The notes: generated by a model not told the origin, from the sequence alone. Counted from the first letter of the stretch, positions 8,597 through 14,095 are shown. The stretch is DNA of 21,798 bases from a virus (IMGVR_UViG_3300024343_000128:1-21798); one strand, 5' to 3'. Translations and numbers: made by a program.

Positions 8597-9164
8597 GATC
8601 TACGTATAACAGGTCATCAATACGCATTCTCCACACTTTCTTTCCGTCTACCTCCATTGTGTAGTCTGAGCTTTTGGAGAAGTAGACCACGTCCCCGGCA
8701 TATGCCCCCGCTTCGTTGATGGGCTTGCTATCGTATATAATCTCTCCGTGGTCTTCTACCTTTTCTTTCTCCAGAAGTATTATTCCTGACGCGGTTTTTT
8801 TCTCGTCATCTTCTTCAGGAGGTTTAACGAATACCCAATCAGATAGCATAGCCACCCCGCCAGAAGGAGATTGAAAAGCGTATGCGTGAGATCCATATCC
8901 TCCATCAGGGTCGTATTGTACCATGTAGAGGTCGTCTTGGAAGTGGAACTTAGACTCAACGCAAACGTGATGGTGGAAATACAGGATATCACCAACACTT
9001 GCGCCAGTGTCGTACTTAGCCGGGACTGAAACGATTTCGCCATAATTGTATCTGTTTTCAAATTCATTGAACTTAGAAGCCAGATACAGCTCCGTGCCGT
9101 TTACTTCTACAGTGTCTTTGAATTTCTTAGGTAGGCGAACAATAAAGAATTGGAGTGCTCTCAT
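8583..9164 (-). CDS. Likely tandem GroES-like co-chaperonin, 193 aa
   Basis: The C-terminal half (about 108-188) follows the GroES pattern: DWVFVKPP at the first strand, a mobile-loop-like stretch E-E-D-D-E-K-K-T followed by ASGIILLEKE, then HGEII, AGDVVYFSKSSDY, and a closing RMRIDDLLYV like the ESDILAIV end of GroES. The N-terminal half (about 5-83) repeats it in weaker form: FFIVRLPKKF, YGEIVSVPAK, VGDILYFHHHV, DDLYMVQYD. Two GroES folds in one chain recall chloroplast Cpn20. Phage co-chaperonins such as T4 gp31 help host GroEL fold capsid proteins, which fits a place upstream of terL and portal. It ends 14 nt inside the next gene. The C-terminal half is convincing; the N-terminal repeat and any GroEL binding are inference. 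Confidence 0.72.
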   Translation of the reverse strand: MRALQFFIVRLPKKFKDTVEVNGTELYLASKFNEFENRYNYGEIVSVPAKYDTGASVGDILYFHHHVCVESKFHFQDDLYMVQYDPDGGYGSHAYAFQSPSGGVAMLSDWVFVKPPEEDDEKKTASGIILLEKEKVEDHGEIIYDSKPINEAGAYAGDVVYFSKSSDYTMEVDGKKVWRMRIDDLLYVDHGKK

Positions 9165-9165
9165 A

Positions 9166-9402
9166 TTAAAAGTTGAGATCGTACTCCACGATAACGGGCA
9201 TCCCCTGTATTTCCTTCCACATCATCGTTCCCTCGTTAGGCTGCTCGATGTAGATACAGTATGATATAATTCCGTTCTTGTGGTACGCTCTCTCATTAAA
9301 TTCAATTACCACTACTTTACCTTCGCCAACGCGCATACCAGTGTAGTATGCCATAGCGTCCTTCGGGTTTTGCCCGATGATGATTTTTCTAATTAGATTC
9401 AT
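9166..9402 (-). CDS. Conserved-looking small protein of unknown function, 78 aa
   Basis: I do not recognise a family. The sequence starts MNLIRKIIIGQNPKDAMAYY and continues with GMRVGEGKVVVIEFNERA, giving an alternation of short beta strands and turns; there is no membrane segment and no cysteine pair. The stop is one nucleotide before the GroES-like start and the start is one nucleotide after the preceding stop. It is clearly part of the same tightly packed operon and probably late or virion-related. Confidence 0.65.
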   Translation of the reverse strand: MNLIRKIIIGQNPKDAMAYYTGMRVGEGKVVVIEFNERAYHKNGIISYCIYIEQPNEGTMMWKEIQGMPVIVEYDLNF

Positions 9403-9403
9403 T

Positions 9404-9709
9404 TTAGTTTATTGATCCGTTGCCGAATTTCTTCTCCCACCATTCAATTGTCCCCTCGGGCGGTTCTCTATGCTCTTCCTCCATCTCCGCAGCGTCAAGC
9501 AGAAAGGTAACCAACTGCTCTACATCTTCGTAGCATGGTGAACTCATAGCAAAGGCGATGTCGTATCTATCGTCTTCGTCCTCGGTAAGGTGAGATACAC
9601 CGGCAACCATAGCAACCTCGTCCTCGAGCTCGTAGTGATCTATAAGCTTCTTCATTTCTGAAGCCAGCTCAACAAATTCACGCATGAACATTTCGAGTCT
9701 TGATGCCAT
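9404..9709 (-). CDS. Acidic small protein of unknown function, first gene of the left operon
   Basis: About 101 residues from the ATG at 9707-9709. The reading frame extends to an earlier ATG at 9745, but that start would begin 3 nt from the divergent gene at 9749, and a promoter-like TAAATTTG (9733-9740) lies inside the extension, so I prefer the internal start. The protein is very acidic (runs such as EDEDD and EMEEEH) and mostly helical, ending in a less acidic EWWEKKFGNGSIN. Acidic, small phage proteins are often DNA mimics or assembly helpers, but nothing here decides that. It leads the minus-strand operon that runs into terL. Confidence 0.6.
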   Translation of the reverse strand: MASRLEMFMREFVELASEMKKLIDHYELEDEVAMVAGVSHLTEDEDDRYDIAFAMSSPCYEDVEQLVTFLLDAAEMEEEHREPPEGTIEWWEKKFGNGSIN

Positions 9710-9732
9710 ATTTATTAGTATTTTAGTTTCTT

Positions 9733-9740
9733 CAAATTTA
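9733..9740 (-). promoter_or_regulatory. Candidate -7 box for the left (virion) operon
   Basis: The minus strand reads TAAATTTG, matching TAnnTTTG, 23 nt before the ATG at 9709. No convincing TTG is seen about 20 nt upstream. It sits in the gap between divergent genes, which is where a promoter would be expected. Confidence 0.4.
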
Positions 9741-9748
9741 ATCATTTA

Positions 9749-10189
9749 ATGAAGTCGAAAAAAACGACTACCCGCAAGATGCGGGAATTTAATAAACTGC
9801 GTAAATACGAGTATAGCACTGACCGTAACTACCTGAAGCAGTTAGACTTAGCCATCAAGAAGATGAATGAGGATCATGGTATTCCACAATCGTGGTTGGT
9901 TATCATGCTGTACGTATACGACCTAGAATTCTGGACGGCGGCACATGTCGCAAAAGAGATGCACCGCAGTGAACGAGTCCTGAAGGTCAAGTTCATCTAC
10001 CCATGCATGAAGGAAGATCTGGTCTATAAGCACTTCGACAAGCTCAGCCCCGGCAATATGACCATAGAGCAACAACTGTTCTATGATGAGAACAAGTACA
10101 ACTACCGCATCCGGTATGCCCTGACGCAACGCGCCCGGCTTTTAGTGCAGCGCTTCTACAGATTAGTAGAGGGCAAGGAGTTTACTTAG
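9749..10189 (+). CDS. Winged-helix DNA-binding-like protein, 146 aa
   Basis: Basic N-terminal tail (MKSKKTTTRKMREFNKLRKY), then a helical core. The section FWTAAHVAKEMHRSERVLKV reads like the helix-turn-helix of a MarR-type winged helix. It is followed by a possible wing (about 85-120) and a closing helix ALTQRARLLVQRFYRLVEGK, where L-T-x-x-A/G is the common ending of winged-helix regulators. It is the only plus-strand gene in the left 10.6 kb, divergent from the virion operon and convergent with the three tiny genes to its right. That position suits a regulator of the divergent promoter region. Alternatively it may be a structural DNA-binding protein. The fold is inferred from the pattern. 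Confidence 0.72.
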   Translation: MKSKKTTTRKMREFNKLRKYEYSTDRNYLKQLDLAIKKMNEDHGIPQSWLVIMLYVYDLEFWTAAHVAKEMHRSERVLKVKFIYPCMKEDLVYKHFDKLSPGNMTIEQQLFYDENKYNYRIRYALTQRARLLVQRFYRLVEGKEFT

Positions 10190-10301
10190 TGTGGGAGTAC
10201 CCCTGCTTCTTGAGCTTCATGTGATCCTCCACGGTTTTAGCCATTACTGACTTACCACCCTTATGCATCATATGCGGTTTGAATTTCTTATTGATCTTCA
10301 T
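10182..10301 (-). CDS. Tiny basic protein, 39 aa
   Basis: The frame runs MKINKKFKPHMMHKGGKSVM, continues with AKTVEDHMKLKKQGYSHTK, then TAA at 10182-10184. Its ATG overlaps the TGA of the upstream 35-aa frame (ATGA), the hallmark of coupled phage genes. The 3' end overlaps the convergent winged-helix gene by 8 nt. The strongly basic, H/K/M-rich composition resembles small DNA-binding or virion-internal peptides, but I recognise no family. Confidence 0.55.
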   Translation of the reverse strand: MKINKKFKPHMMHKGGKSVMAKTVEDHMKLKKQGYSHTK

Positions 10302-10405
10302 TTCAACTGCTTTAATACGTTAAGGTTATTCTGGGACATCTGCGCCCACTTCTTCCCATTGGAGAAGTTCGGCTTCTTGTTGCCCGCCTTGTGACTCTGT
10401 GCCAT
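10298..10405 (-). CDS. Tiny basic protein, 35 aa
   Basis: The frame runs MAQSHKAGNKKPNFSNGKKW, continues with AQMSQNNLNVLKQLK, then TGA. Its start overlaps the stop of the 75-aa gene (TAATG) and its stop overlaps the next start (ATGA), so it sits in a three-gene chain with no spare bases. Composition is K/N/Q-rich. I do not know its function; the overlapping ends are the main reason to believe it is translated. Confidence 0.55.
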   Translation of the reverse strand: MAQSHKAGNKKPNFSNGKKWAQMSQNNLNVLKQLK

Positions 10406-10632
10406 TACTTCTTGCTTCTGTTCTTCTTAGCAGTAATAAACTTCCTTTCAGCGTGATCGTAGTCCATACCATCACCATTGCCATACGTCCCCGCATCGCG
10501 GTTCTTCTTATTCAAGAATGCACGATACTTCTTGCGCTCCTCGCTCTTGTTGTACTTGCGCTGGTACTTGCGCCGCTTTTCTGCCGCCTCGGGGTTCTCA
10601 GCGTAGTATTTGGATGTCTTCCCTACTTTCAT
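10405..10632 (-). CDS. Small basic protein with GTYGNGDG motif, 75 aa
   Basis: Highly basic: an early KYYAENPEAAEKRRKYQRKY, then KSEERKKYRAFLNKKNRDAG, and a closing TYGNGDGMDYDHAERKFITA before a K/R-rich tail. The NRDAGTYGNGDG-D-(Y/V)-(D/S)-H pattern is one I associate with a small conserved protein found in many Bacteroidota and marine phages, of no known function. It heads a chain of three minus-strand tiny genes. A -7-like box (10638-10645) ends 5 nt before the ATG, so the message may be nearly leaderless. Confidence 0.65.
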   Translation of the reverse strand: MKVGKTSKYYAENPEAAEKRRKYQRKYNKSEERKKYRAFLNKKNRDAGTYGNGDGMDYDHAERKFITAKKNRSKK

Positions 10633-10637
10633 AAATA

Positions 10638-10645
10638 CAAAGATA
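10638..10645 (-). promoter_or_regulatory. Candidate -7 box for the three tiny minus-strand genes
   Basis: The minus strand reads TATCTTTG, an exact TAnnTTTG match, 5 nt upstream of the ATG at 10632. Transcription starting 5-7 nt downstream would give a leaderless message. No upstream TTG at the preferred distance was found. Confidence 0.45.
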
Positions 10646-10697
10646 ATACACTATACAACAGGGTTTTACAGCTTTGCTTAAACCAACACTTTAACAC

Positions 10698-10728
10698 TTG
10701 ACTTTCTCATTTTTTTGTTGTAACTTTG
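10698..10728 (+). promoter_or_regulatory. Plus-strand Bacteroidota-type promoter (copy 1)
   Basis: TTG (10698-10700), 20 nt, then TAACTTTG (10721-10728), an exact TAnnTTTG -7 box at a typical spacing. A near-copy (3 mismatches in 31 nt) with the same spacing lies at 16393-16423, with a weaker -7 box. Expected start of transcription is around 10734. Confidence 0.78.
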
Positions 10729-10777
10729 CTATAGAAAGGTCGCAACAGACTAGAGCAACCTTATCCCAAAACGAAGC

Positions 10778-10806
10778 GGGGAGGGGTAACCCAAAACCCC
10801 CTCCCC
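10778..10806 (+). other. GC-rich leader hairpin after promoter copy 1
   Basis: A 9-bp stem, GGGGAGGGG (10778-10786) with CCCCTCCCC (10798-10806), closes an 11-nt loop. It begins 50 nt after the -7 box. No U-tract follows, so it is not a simple terminator. It may stabilise a leader or small RNA. A second GC-rich hairpin follows the other promoter copy at 16446-16483. Confidence 0.6.
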
Positions 10807-10848
10807 CCAACTTCACACAAAGACCTTGAATTAGCCCTAACTGTATTC

Positions 10849-10866
10849 AATCCCGAACGGGATTTT
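10849..10866 (+). terminator. Weak terminator-like hairpin
   Basis: AATCCC (10849-10854), loop GAAC, GGGATT (10859-10864), followed by a short TT-ATAT stretch. The stem is only 6 bp and the U-run is broken, so efficiency is doubtful. If it works, transcripts from the promoter at 10698 would end as an RNA of about 130 nt. Confidence 0.4.
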
Positions 10867-10958
10867 ATATACTGCTATTATATCTGCTACAGGGATCTAC
10901 AAGACTTAAAGCTTTACTTTAACTATTTGAGTTTATGTTTTTAGTTTTGAGTTATATA

Positions 10959-11022
10959 GGTTTGGGGGATTATAGTATAATAACCACGCCCGCTCGCGCG
11001 ACCCGAACCGAATCTCCAAACC
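10959..11022. repeat. Imperfect long inverted repeat
   Basis: GGTTTGGGGGATT (10959-10971) can pair with AATCTCCAAACC (11011-11022) with two wobbles and one bulge, around a 39-nt loop that changes from AT-rich to GCGCG-rich. Position in the noncoding divergent region is compatible with an origin, a regulatory RNA element or a bidirectional terminator. I cannot tell which. Confidence 0.45.
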
Positions 11023-11491
11023 CAACCCCCTGACAATCAGCACTTTAGGTTCAAACATTTTACCTTTTTGTTTAACACATTCCTGCTATCTTACTGATAC
11101 ACAGCGACTTATCGTGGTTGCGTTCAAGTATACCTCTAACTTACGAGCCGTAACTAACTGAAACACAATGACTTCGATCAAGTTAGTTAAACCTTTAGTT
11201 GAGGTGGTATCAAACGACACAATCTGAAGCGATGTCGGAGTCCCTGACGGAACGAAATCAATCCCCCCTCCAGCCCTCCCTACCTCCCACAATCCACCAC
11301 AACTCACCACTAGACTCACGCACTAGTTGTTTTACTGGAGAGCGCTATTTTCCTTCTTGCTTTAAATGTACCCGCGCGTAAGGGAATGTGTCATATGATA
11401 CTATGCAAACTTTTTTTGAAATTTTTCTCGTTGATTATCAATGAGTTAGGAAATAAATGCACTTTTTTCTTGCAAATATGTCAACCATAGT

Positions 11492-11522
11492 TTGCTCATG
11501 TGAGAAATGCTTTGTAGTATTG
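11492..11522 (+). promoter_or_regulatory. Candidate promoter ahead of structured RNA
   Basis: TTG (11492-11494), 20 nt, then TAGTATTG (11515-11522): same spacing as the promoter at 10698 with one mismatch in the -7 box. It would start transcription near 11528, shortly before the boxA-like sequence and the multi-stem RNA domain. Confidence 0.45.
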
Positions 11523-11566
11523 CAGTGTCGTTCGGCTGTTGTTCCGAACACGTTCTTTGAAATGTT

Positions 11567-11738
11567 GGTCAGCCCCCCCGCGAAACCCCGCTCCCTTGTG
11601 CGGTCGGTGAAAGCCCGAGTACCGAGATGAAGTGAGTCATTCTAGCAAGTAGGATGCCGCCCCCGAAGTTGACCAACCCGTGAAATTCTGCCCTCGCCAC
11701 GAGTTGGTGAGACCATTCAAGGAATGATGAAAGGCAGA
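11567..11738 (+). ncRNA. Candidate structured noncoding RNA, multi-branched
   Basis: No coding frame, but many nested stems can be drawn. GGTCAGC (11567-11573) pairs with GTTGACC (11668-11674) and encloses CCGC/GCGG (11588-11591 with 11600-11603) and TCGGT/ACCGA (11604-11608 with 11621-11625). A second branched unit is closed by TCTGCC/GGCAGA (11687-11692 with 11733-11738). It holds two hairpins: CTCGCC/GGTGAG (11693-11698 with 11706-11711) and CATTC/GAATG (11714-11718 with 11722-11726). The hammerhead at 11751-11882 follows directly and would trim its 3' side. I do not recognise a known RNA class. Stems were found by eye without energy calculation. Confidence 0.5.
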
Positions 11739-11750
11739 GCCACCCCGCAA

Positions 11751-11882
11751 GGTTAACTGACGATGGATTGAAGCGGAACAAGGTGGTCGTTAAGGGGTAA
11801 GTATGAGGACTCCCTACATTAACATATAATCCGAAACCAAAAACCAATCTGCCCCTCTTCGGAGGGGCGGGTGGTCTTAACC
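11751..11882 (+). ncRNA. Extended hammerhead ribozyme (type I), enlarged stem II
   Basis: Stem I is GGUUAA (11751-11756) with UUAACC (11877-11882). The core CUGACGA is at 11757-11763 and GAAA at 11833-11836. Stem II is GGAUU (11765-11769) with AAUCC (11828-11832), carrying a 58-nt structured insertion (GUUAA/UUAAC and GGG/CCC can pair inside). Stem III pairs CC (11837-11838) with GG (11873-11874) and continues into a 7-bp hairpin with a UUCG loop (11851-11868). The cleavage triplet GUC ends at 11876. Odd points: one extra U (11764) between core and stem II, and an asymmetric internal loop in stem III. These could lower activity. The 13-nt stem I plus core strand is identical to that of the minimal ribozyme at 14095. 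The next gene starts 18 nt after stem I. Confidence 0.72.
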
Positions 11883-11900
11883 ACAAAAACCTCCTTGAAC

Positions 11901-12206
11901 ATGGAATACTTGATTGACCCCTCTACCTTGAAGTTCATTGCTGAAACCATCAACGGCTACAGCGAAATGGTAGCATCCAAAGAAATAGACTCAAATGAGT
12001 TGACTGAACTCGCCACTGAAATTGCTGAAGAGTGGACTCTAGATTGGGATGAGAACCAAGGCTTTGGTTCATCCGATAGCACCTACATGGTGAAAGAGTT
12101 TGTTGATTCAGTAATCAACATCCACTTCTACAAGCAGTACGAAACGACCTTCGCTCCCGTGATAACCACAACGAAGCACCATCGACTACGAGTTGTAAAG
12201 TGCTAA
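11901..12206 (+). CDS. Acidic small protein of unknown function, 101 aa
   Basis: Begins MEYLIDPSTLKFIAETINGY; helical and acidic over the first 75 residues (ELTELATEIAEEWTLDWDEN), with a short basic end (TTTKHHRLRVVKC). The frame can be extended upstream to a GTG at 11871, but that would run through the ribozyme cleavage site, so I take the ATG 18 nt after UUAACC. It is the first gene after the structured RNA and hammerhead and directly precedes element B. No family recognised. Confidence 0.65.
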   Translation: MEYLIDPSTLKFIAETINGYSEMVASKEIDSNELTELATEIAEEWTLDWDENQGFGSSDSTYMVKEFVDSVINIHFYKQYETTFAPVITTTKHHRLRVVKC

Positions 12207-12240
12207 CCAACGACCCCCGAAAGGGGGTTTGGTCTTAACC
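12207..12240 (+). repeat. Intercistronic element B: hairpin plus GGUCUUAACC
   Basis: Starts immediately after a stop codon. CCAA (12207-12210) pairs with UUGG (12229-12232), then CCCCC (12214-12218) with GGGGG (12223-12227) on a GAAA (GNRA) loop. GUC (12232-12234) and UUAACC (12235-12240) follow, as in the hammerheads, but no CUGANGA strand is present upstream. The next ATG is 15 nt downstream. Confidence 0.75.
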
Positions 12241-12255
12241 AAAAACTATAGAGAT

Positions 12256-13164
12256 ATGAAAGCAGATGTTGCGCAGAAAGTCAAGATGACTTTGTTGGAA
12301 GGGTTAAAGAAAGATGGTTTGAACTGGTTCAAGCCATGGAAGGGTGGTCTAGCCAACAACCCAATCAACAACTCCAATGGTCGTGCCTACCGAGGCATGA
12401 ATATTTTCATCCTCAACGCCGAGATGCGTTTCAAGGGATACACCTCAAATGAGTGGCTAACCTTCAAGCAGTGCGCCGAGAAGAAAGGCTCGGTCAAGAA
12501 GGGTGAGAAGGCTACTGATGTGTTCTTTTGGAACATCGGATTTATAGCAAACGGAAAGTTCTACAAGAGTGAGCAAGATGCCCTCAACGCTGGACACGAT
12601 AAGAAGGATATCACCAAGACCTTCTCGCTCCGTTTTTACAAGGTGTTCAACATTGATCAATGTGAGAATATCAGCCCTCGCCGAGTGGCGGAGGAGATTG
12701 CAGATGTTGACCCGATTGAATCTGCCGAGGCTATCGTGAAGGGCTACAAGACCGCCCCCAAGATTACCAACTCTACCGAGGACTCTGCATACTATGCTCC
12801 GATGAAAGACCTCGTCCACATGCCCTTGATTGGGATGTTCAAGTCGGCAGACGACTACTACAAGACCTTGTTCCACGAGTTGGTTCATAGCACGGGTCAC
12901 GAGAGCCGTTTGAGCCGCAAGGGGGTAATGAACACCAACCTATTCAGCAAGACCAAAGGTGACTATGCCTTTGAAGAGTTGATTGCCGAAAGCGGTGCGA
13001 TGATGTTGTCGGGGATTGCAAACCTCAATCCATGTGATAGCGACACCAATAGCCAAGCCTACATCAACGGGTGGGTTAAAGCCGTAGAAGACGCAAAAGA
13101 GAGCGCGGTGGTTAGCGCTCTAGTTCAGTCCACTAAAGCCGTGGATTACATCTTGGGAGAATAA
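12256..13164 (+). CDS. ArdC-like antirestriction protein with zincin metallopeptidase domain
   Basis: 302 residues from the ATG at 12256; an earlier TTG would place the start inside element B. The N-terminal part (about 1-130) looks like the ArdC ssDNA-binding domain: WFKPWKGG, then N-G-R-A-Y-R-G-M-N-I, and KKGSVKKGEKATDVFFWNI. The C-terminal part has a zincin site HELVH (207-211) in FHELVHSTGHESRLSRKG, with YAFEELIAE (238-246) providing the third ligand, the pattern of polyvalent-protein MPTase domains. ArdC-family proteins protect incoming DNA from host restriction, so early expression makes sense. It lies between elements B and C, so it may become a monocistronic message. The family call is strong; the peptidase target is unknown. 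Confidence 0.88.
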   Translation: MKADVAQKVKMTLLEGLKKDGLNWFKPWKGGLANNPINNSNGRAYRGMNIFILNAEMRFKGYTSNEWLTFKQCAEKKGSVKKGEKATDVFFWNIGFIANGKFYKSEQDALNAGHDKKDITKTFSLRFYKVFNIDQCENISPRRVAEEIADVDPIESAEAIVKGYKTAPKITNSTEDSAYYAPMKDLVHMPLIGMFKSADDYYKTLFHELVHSTGHESRLSRKGVMNTNLFSKTKGDYAFEELIAESGAMMLSGIANLNPCDSDTNSQAYINGWVKAVEDAKESAVVSALVQSTKAVDYILGE

Positions 13165-13173
13165 GCCCGAGAG

Positions 13174-13202
13174 CCACCCCCCACGGGGGGTAGGTCTTAA
13201 CC
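13174..13202 (+). repeat. Intercistronic element C: hairpin plus GGUCUUAACC
   Basis: CC (13174-13175) pairs with GG (13193-13194) and CCCCC (13177-13181) with GGGGG (13186-13190) on a CACG loop. GUC ends at 13196 and UUAACC occupies 13197-13202. It starts 10 nt after the ArdC-like stop. No catalytic CUGANGA strand is visible. The next ATG is 15 nt downstream. Confidence 0.73.
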
Positions 13203-13217
13203 AATAAACTGAAAAAG

Positions 13218-13496
13218 ATGAACAACTACAAAGAACTGACCGACCTACTGGAAGAAAAAGGAATGTGGAACTATGGTTGGGCAAAGCCCGGTCAAATCTT
13301 CATCAACCAAGGTCGCCGCTTGGCGGCTATTGTGTGCGATGATTCGACTGGCTACAACGTAGCCTACAAGATGCCTAACGGACGCATATACGCAAAGAAT
13401 GTTAATGCTCAAAAGGCGATTGAAATCCTACACATCGCAATGTCCTTAAAGTTGGACGGCGATACAGGTGAAGTTGAAGGTGGCTTCGGCTTCTAA
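13218..13496 (+). CDS. Small protein of unknown function, 92 aa
   Basis: Begins MNNYKELTDLLEEKGMWNYG. A short N-terminal helix is followed by strands (KPGQIFINQGRRLAAIVCDD, YNVAYKMPNGRIYAK), a helix (AQKAIEILHIAMSL) and a glycine-rich end GEVEGGFGF. The compact alpha/beta pattern suggests a folded soluble protein. It is preceded by element C, while no such element separates it from the next gene, so it may share a message with it. Confidence 0.65.
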   Translation: MNNYKELTDLLEEKGMWNYGWAKPGQIFINQGRRLAAIVCDDSTGYNVAYKMPNGRIYAKNVNAQKAIEILHIAMSLKLDGDTGEVEGGFGF

Positions 13497-13540
13497 TTAC
13501 AACCCCTAAAGAATTATTTGTTGAATAAAAAAAAATTGAC

Positions 13541-14095
13541 ATGGCTATTATCGCAACCGGAAACGAATACAAACTTCAGTTAGGTACAATTCAAGAACTC
13601 GATGCCGTCATTAAGATGGTCATCAAAGGAATTCCTGACGGATTCTTTGACTTCCAATCGAAAGGAAATCAATTCGCCACACTTGACCTGAGAGCCGACC
13701 TATCATGTGACGACCAACCTCCAGTGTTCTTGGATATGTTCTACAACGGGCTAATCACGAACTACTTCCGAAACTACGACATAGAGTTGGTCACGATGCA
13801 GTCGGATTACGAGAAGGCAAGTAAGAAGTTGAATGCGGTCAACCCACATGCCTGTTGGGAGGATGTCTTGCTACAGGTATTATCTGACGGAAATCTCGTC
13901 TTCGAAGACCACTACCAAGGGATGACGATTGAACTCGACTTAAGTAAGGTGGGAAGCAACTTCCTGAATGCCTTCAACGATGCACCTGATTACTTTATGG
14001 AACTTGTACTACTTCACGCCAACGGAGGGTCGGACGGAATCACCTACGACTCTTGGCTTCAAATGGGGACATACGGAGAAGTAATCTACGGATAG
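13541..14095 (+). CDS. Acidic protein of unknown function, 184 aa
   Basis: Begins MAIIATGNEYKLQLGTIQEL. Rich in D, E, F and Y with no basic tail, no cysteine cluster and no membrane segment. Sections such as TLDLRADLSCDDQPPVFLDM and NLVFEDHYQGMTIELDL suggest alternating beta strands. Its leader is A-rich and has no repeat element. Its stop codon TAG shares its last base (14095) with the first base of the minimal hammerhead, so a cut there would leave the ribozyme's stem III hairpin as this gene's 3' end. Function not recognised. Confidence 0.7.
   Translation: MAIIATGNEYKLQLGTIQELDAVIKMVIKGIPDGFFDFQSKGNQFATLDLRADLSCDDQPPVFLDMFYNGLITNYFRNYDIELVTMQSDYEKASKKLNAVNPHACWEDVLLQVLSDGNLVFEDHYQGMTIELDLSKVGSNFLNAFNDAPDYFMELVLLHANGGSDGITYDSWLQMGTYGEVIYG

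Larger units (their letters stand above)
10646..11900. other. Long region without a convincing gene (1.25 kb)
   Basis: No reading frame here has plausible protein composition or coupling. It holds a plus-strand promoter (10698-10728), a GC-rich hairpin (10778-10806), a terminator-like hairpin (10849-10866), a long inverted repeat (10959-11022), another inverted repeat (8 bp, 11152-11159 with 11181-11188), a second promoter candidate (11492-11522), a boxA-like stretch near 11551-11562 (CGTTCTTTGAAATG), a multi-stem RNA-like domain (11567-11738) and an extended hammerhead (11751-11882). It separates minus-strand from plus-strand genes, so it is the main divergent control region and could also contain a replication origin. 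Confidence 0.7.

Noticed and set aside
11244-11257. CTGACGG followed by GAAA as another hammerhead core
   Set aside because: The last core base is G rather than A, there is no room for a stem II, and no GUC with a matching stem I lies downstream.
11086-11381. Short open frames on either strand in the noncoding region
   Set aside because: Composition is not protein-like (S/T/P-rich runs, no coupling, no initiation context), and the region is better explained by RNA and control elements.
10646-11560. Clear DnaA-box cluster or iteron origin in the noncoding region
   Set aside because: Only loose sites such as TTATCCCAA are visible and no short direct repeats stand out, so no origin is annotated.
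12021-12035. CTGAAGA inside the 101-aa gene as a catalytic strand for element B
   Set aside because: It matches CUGANGA, but the bases before it cannot pair with UUAACC, no stem II plus GAAA follows at a fitting distance, and it lies in coding sequence.
11871-12255. GTG or TTG starts that extend the genes at 11901 and 12256 upstream
   Set aside because: Both extensions translate the shared GGUCUUAACC element; the ATG after the A-rich leader matches the spacing seen at the other five elements.
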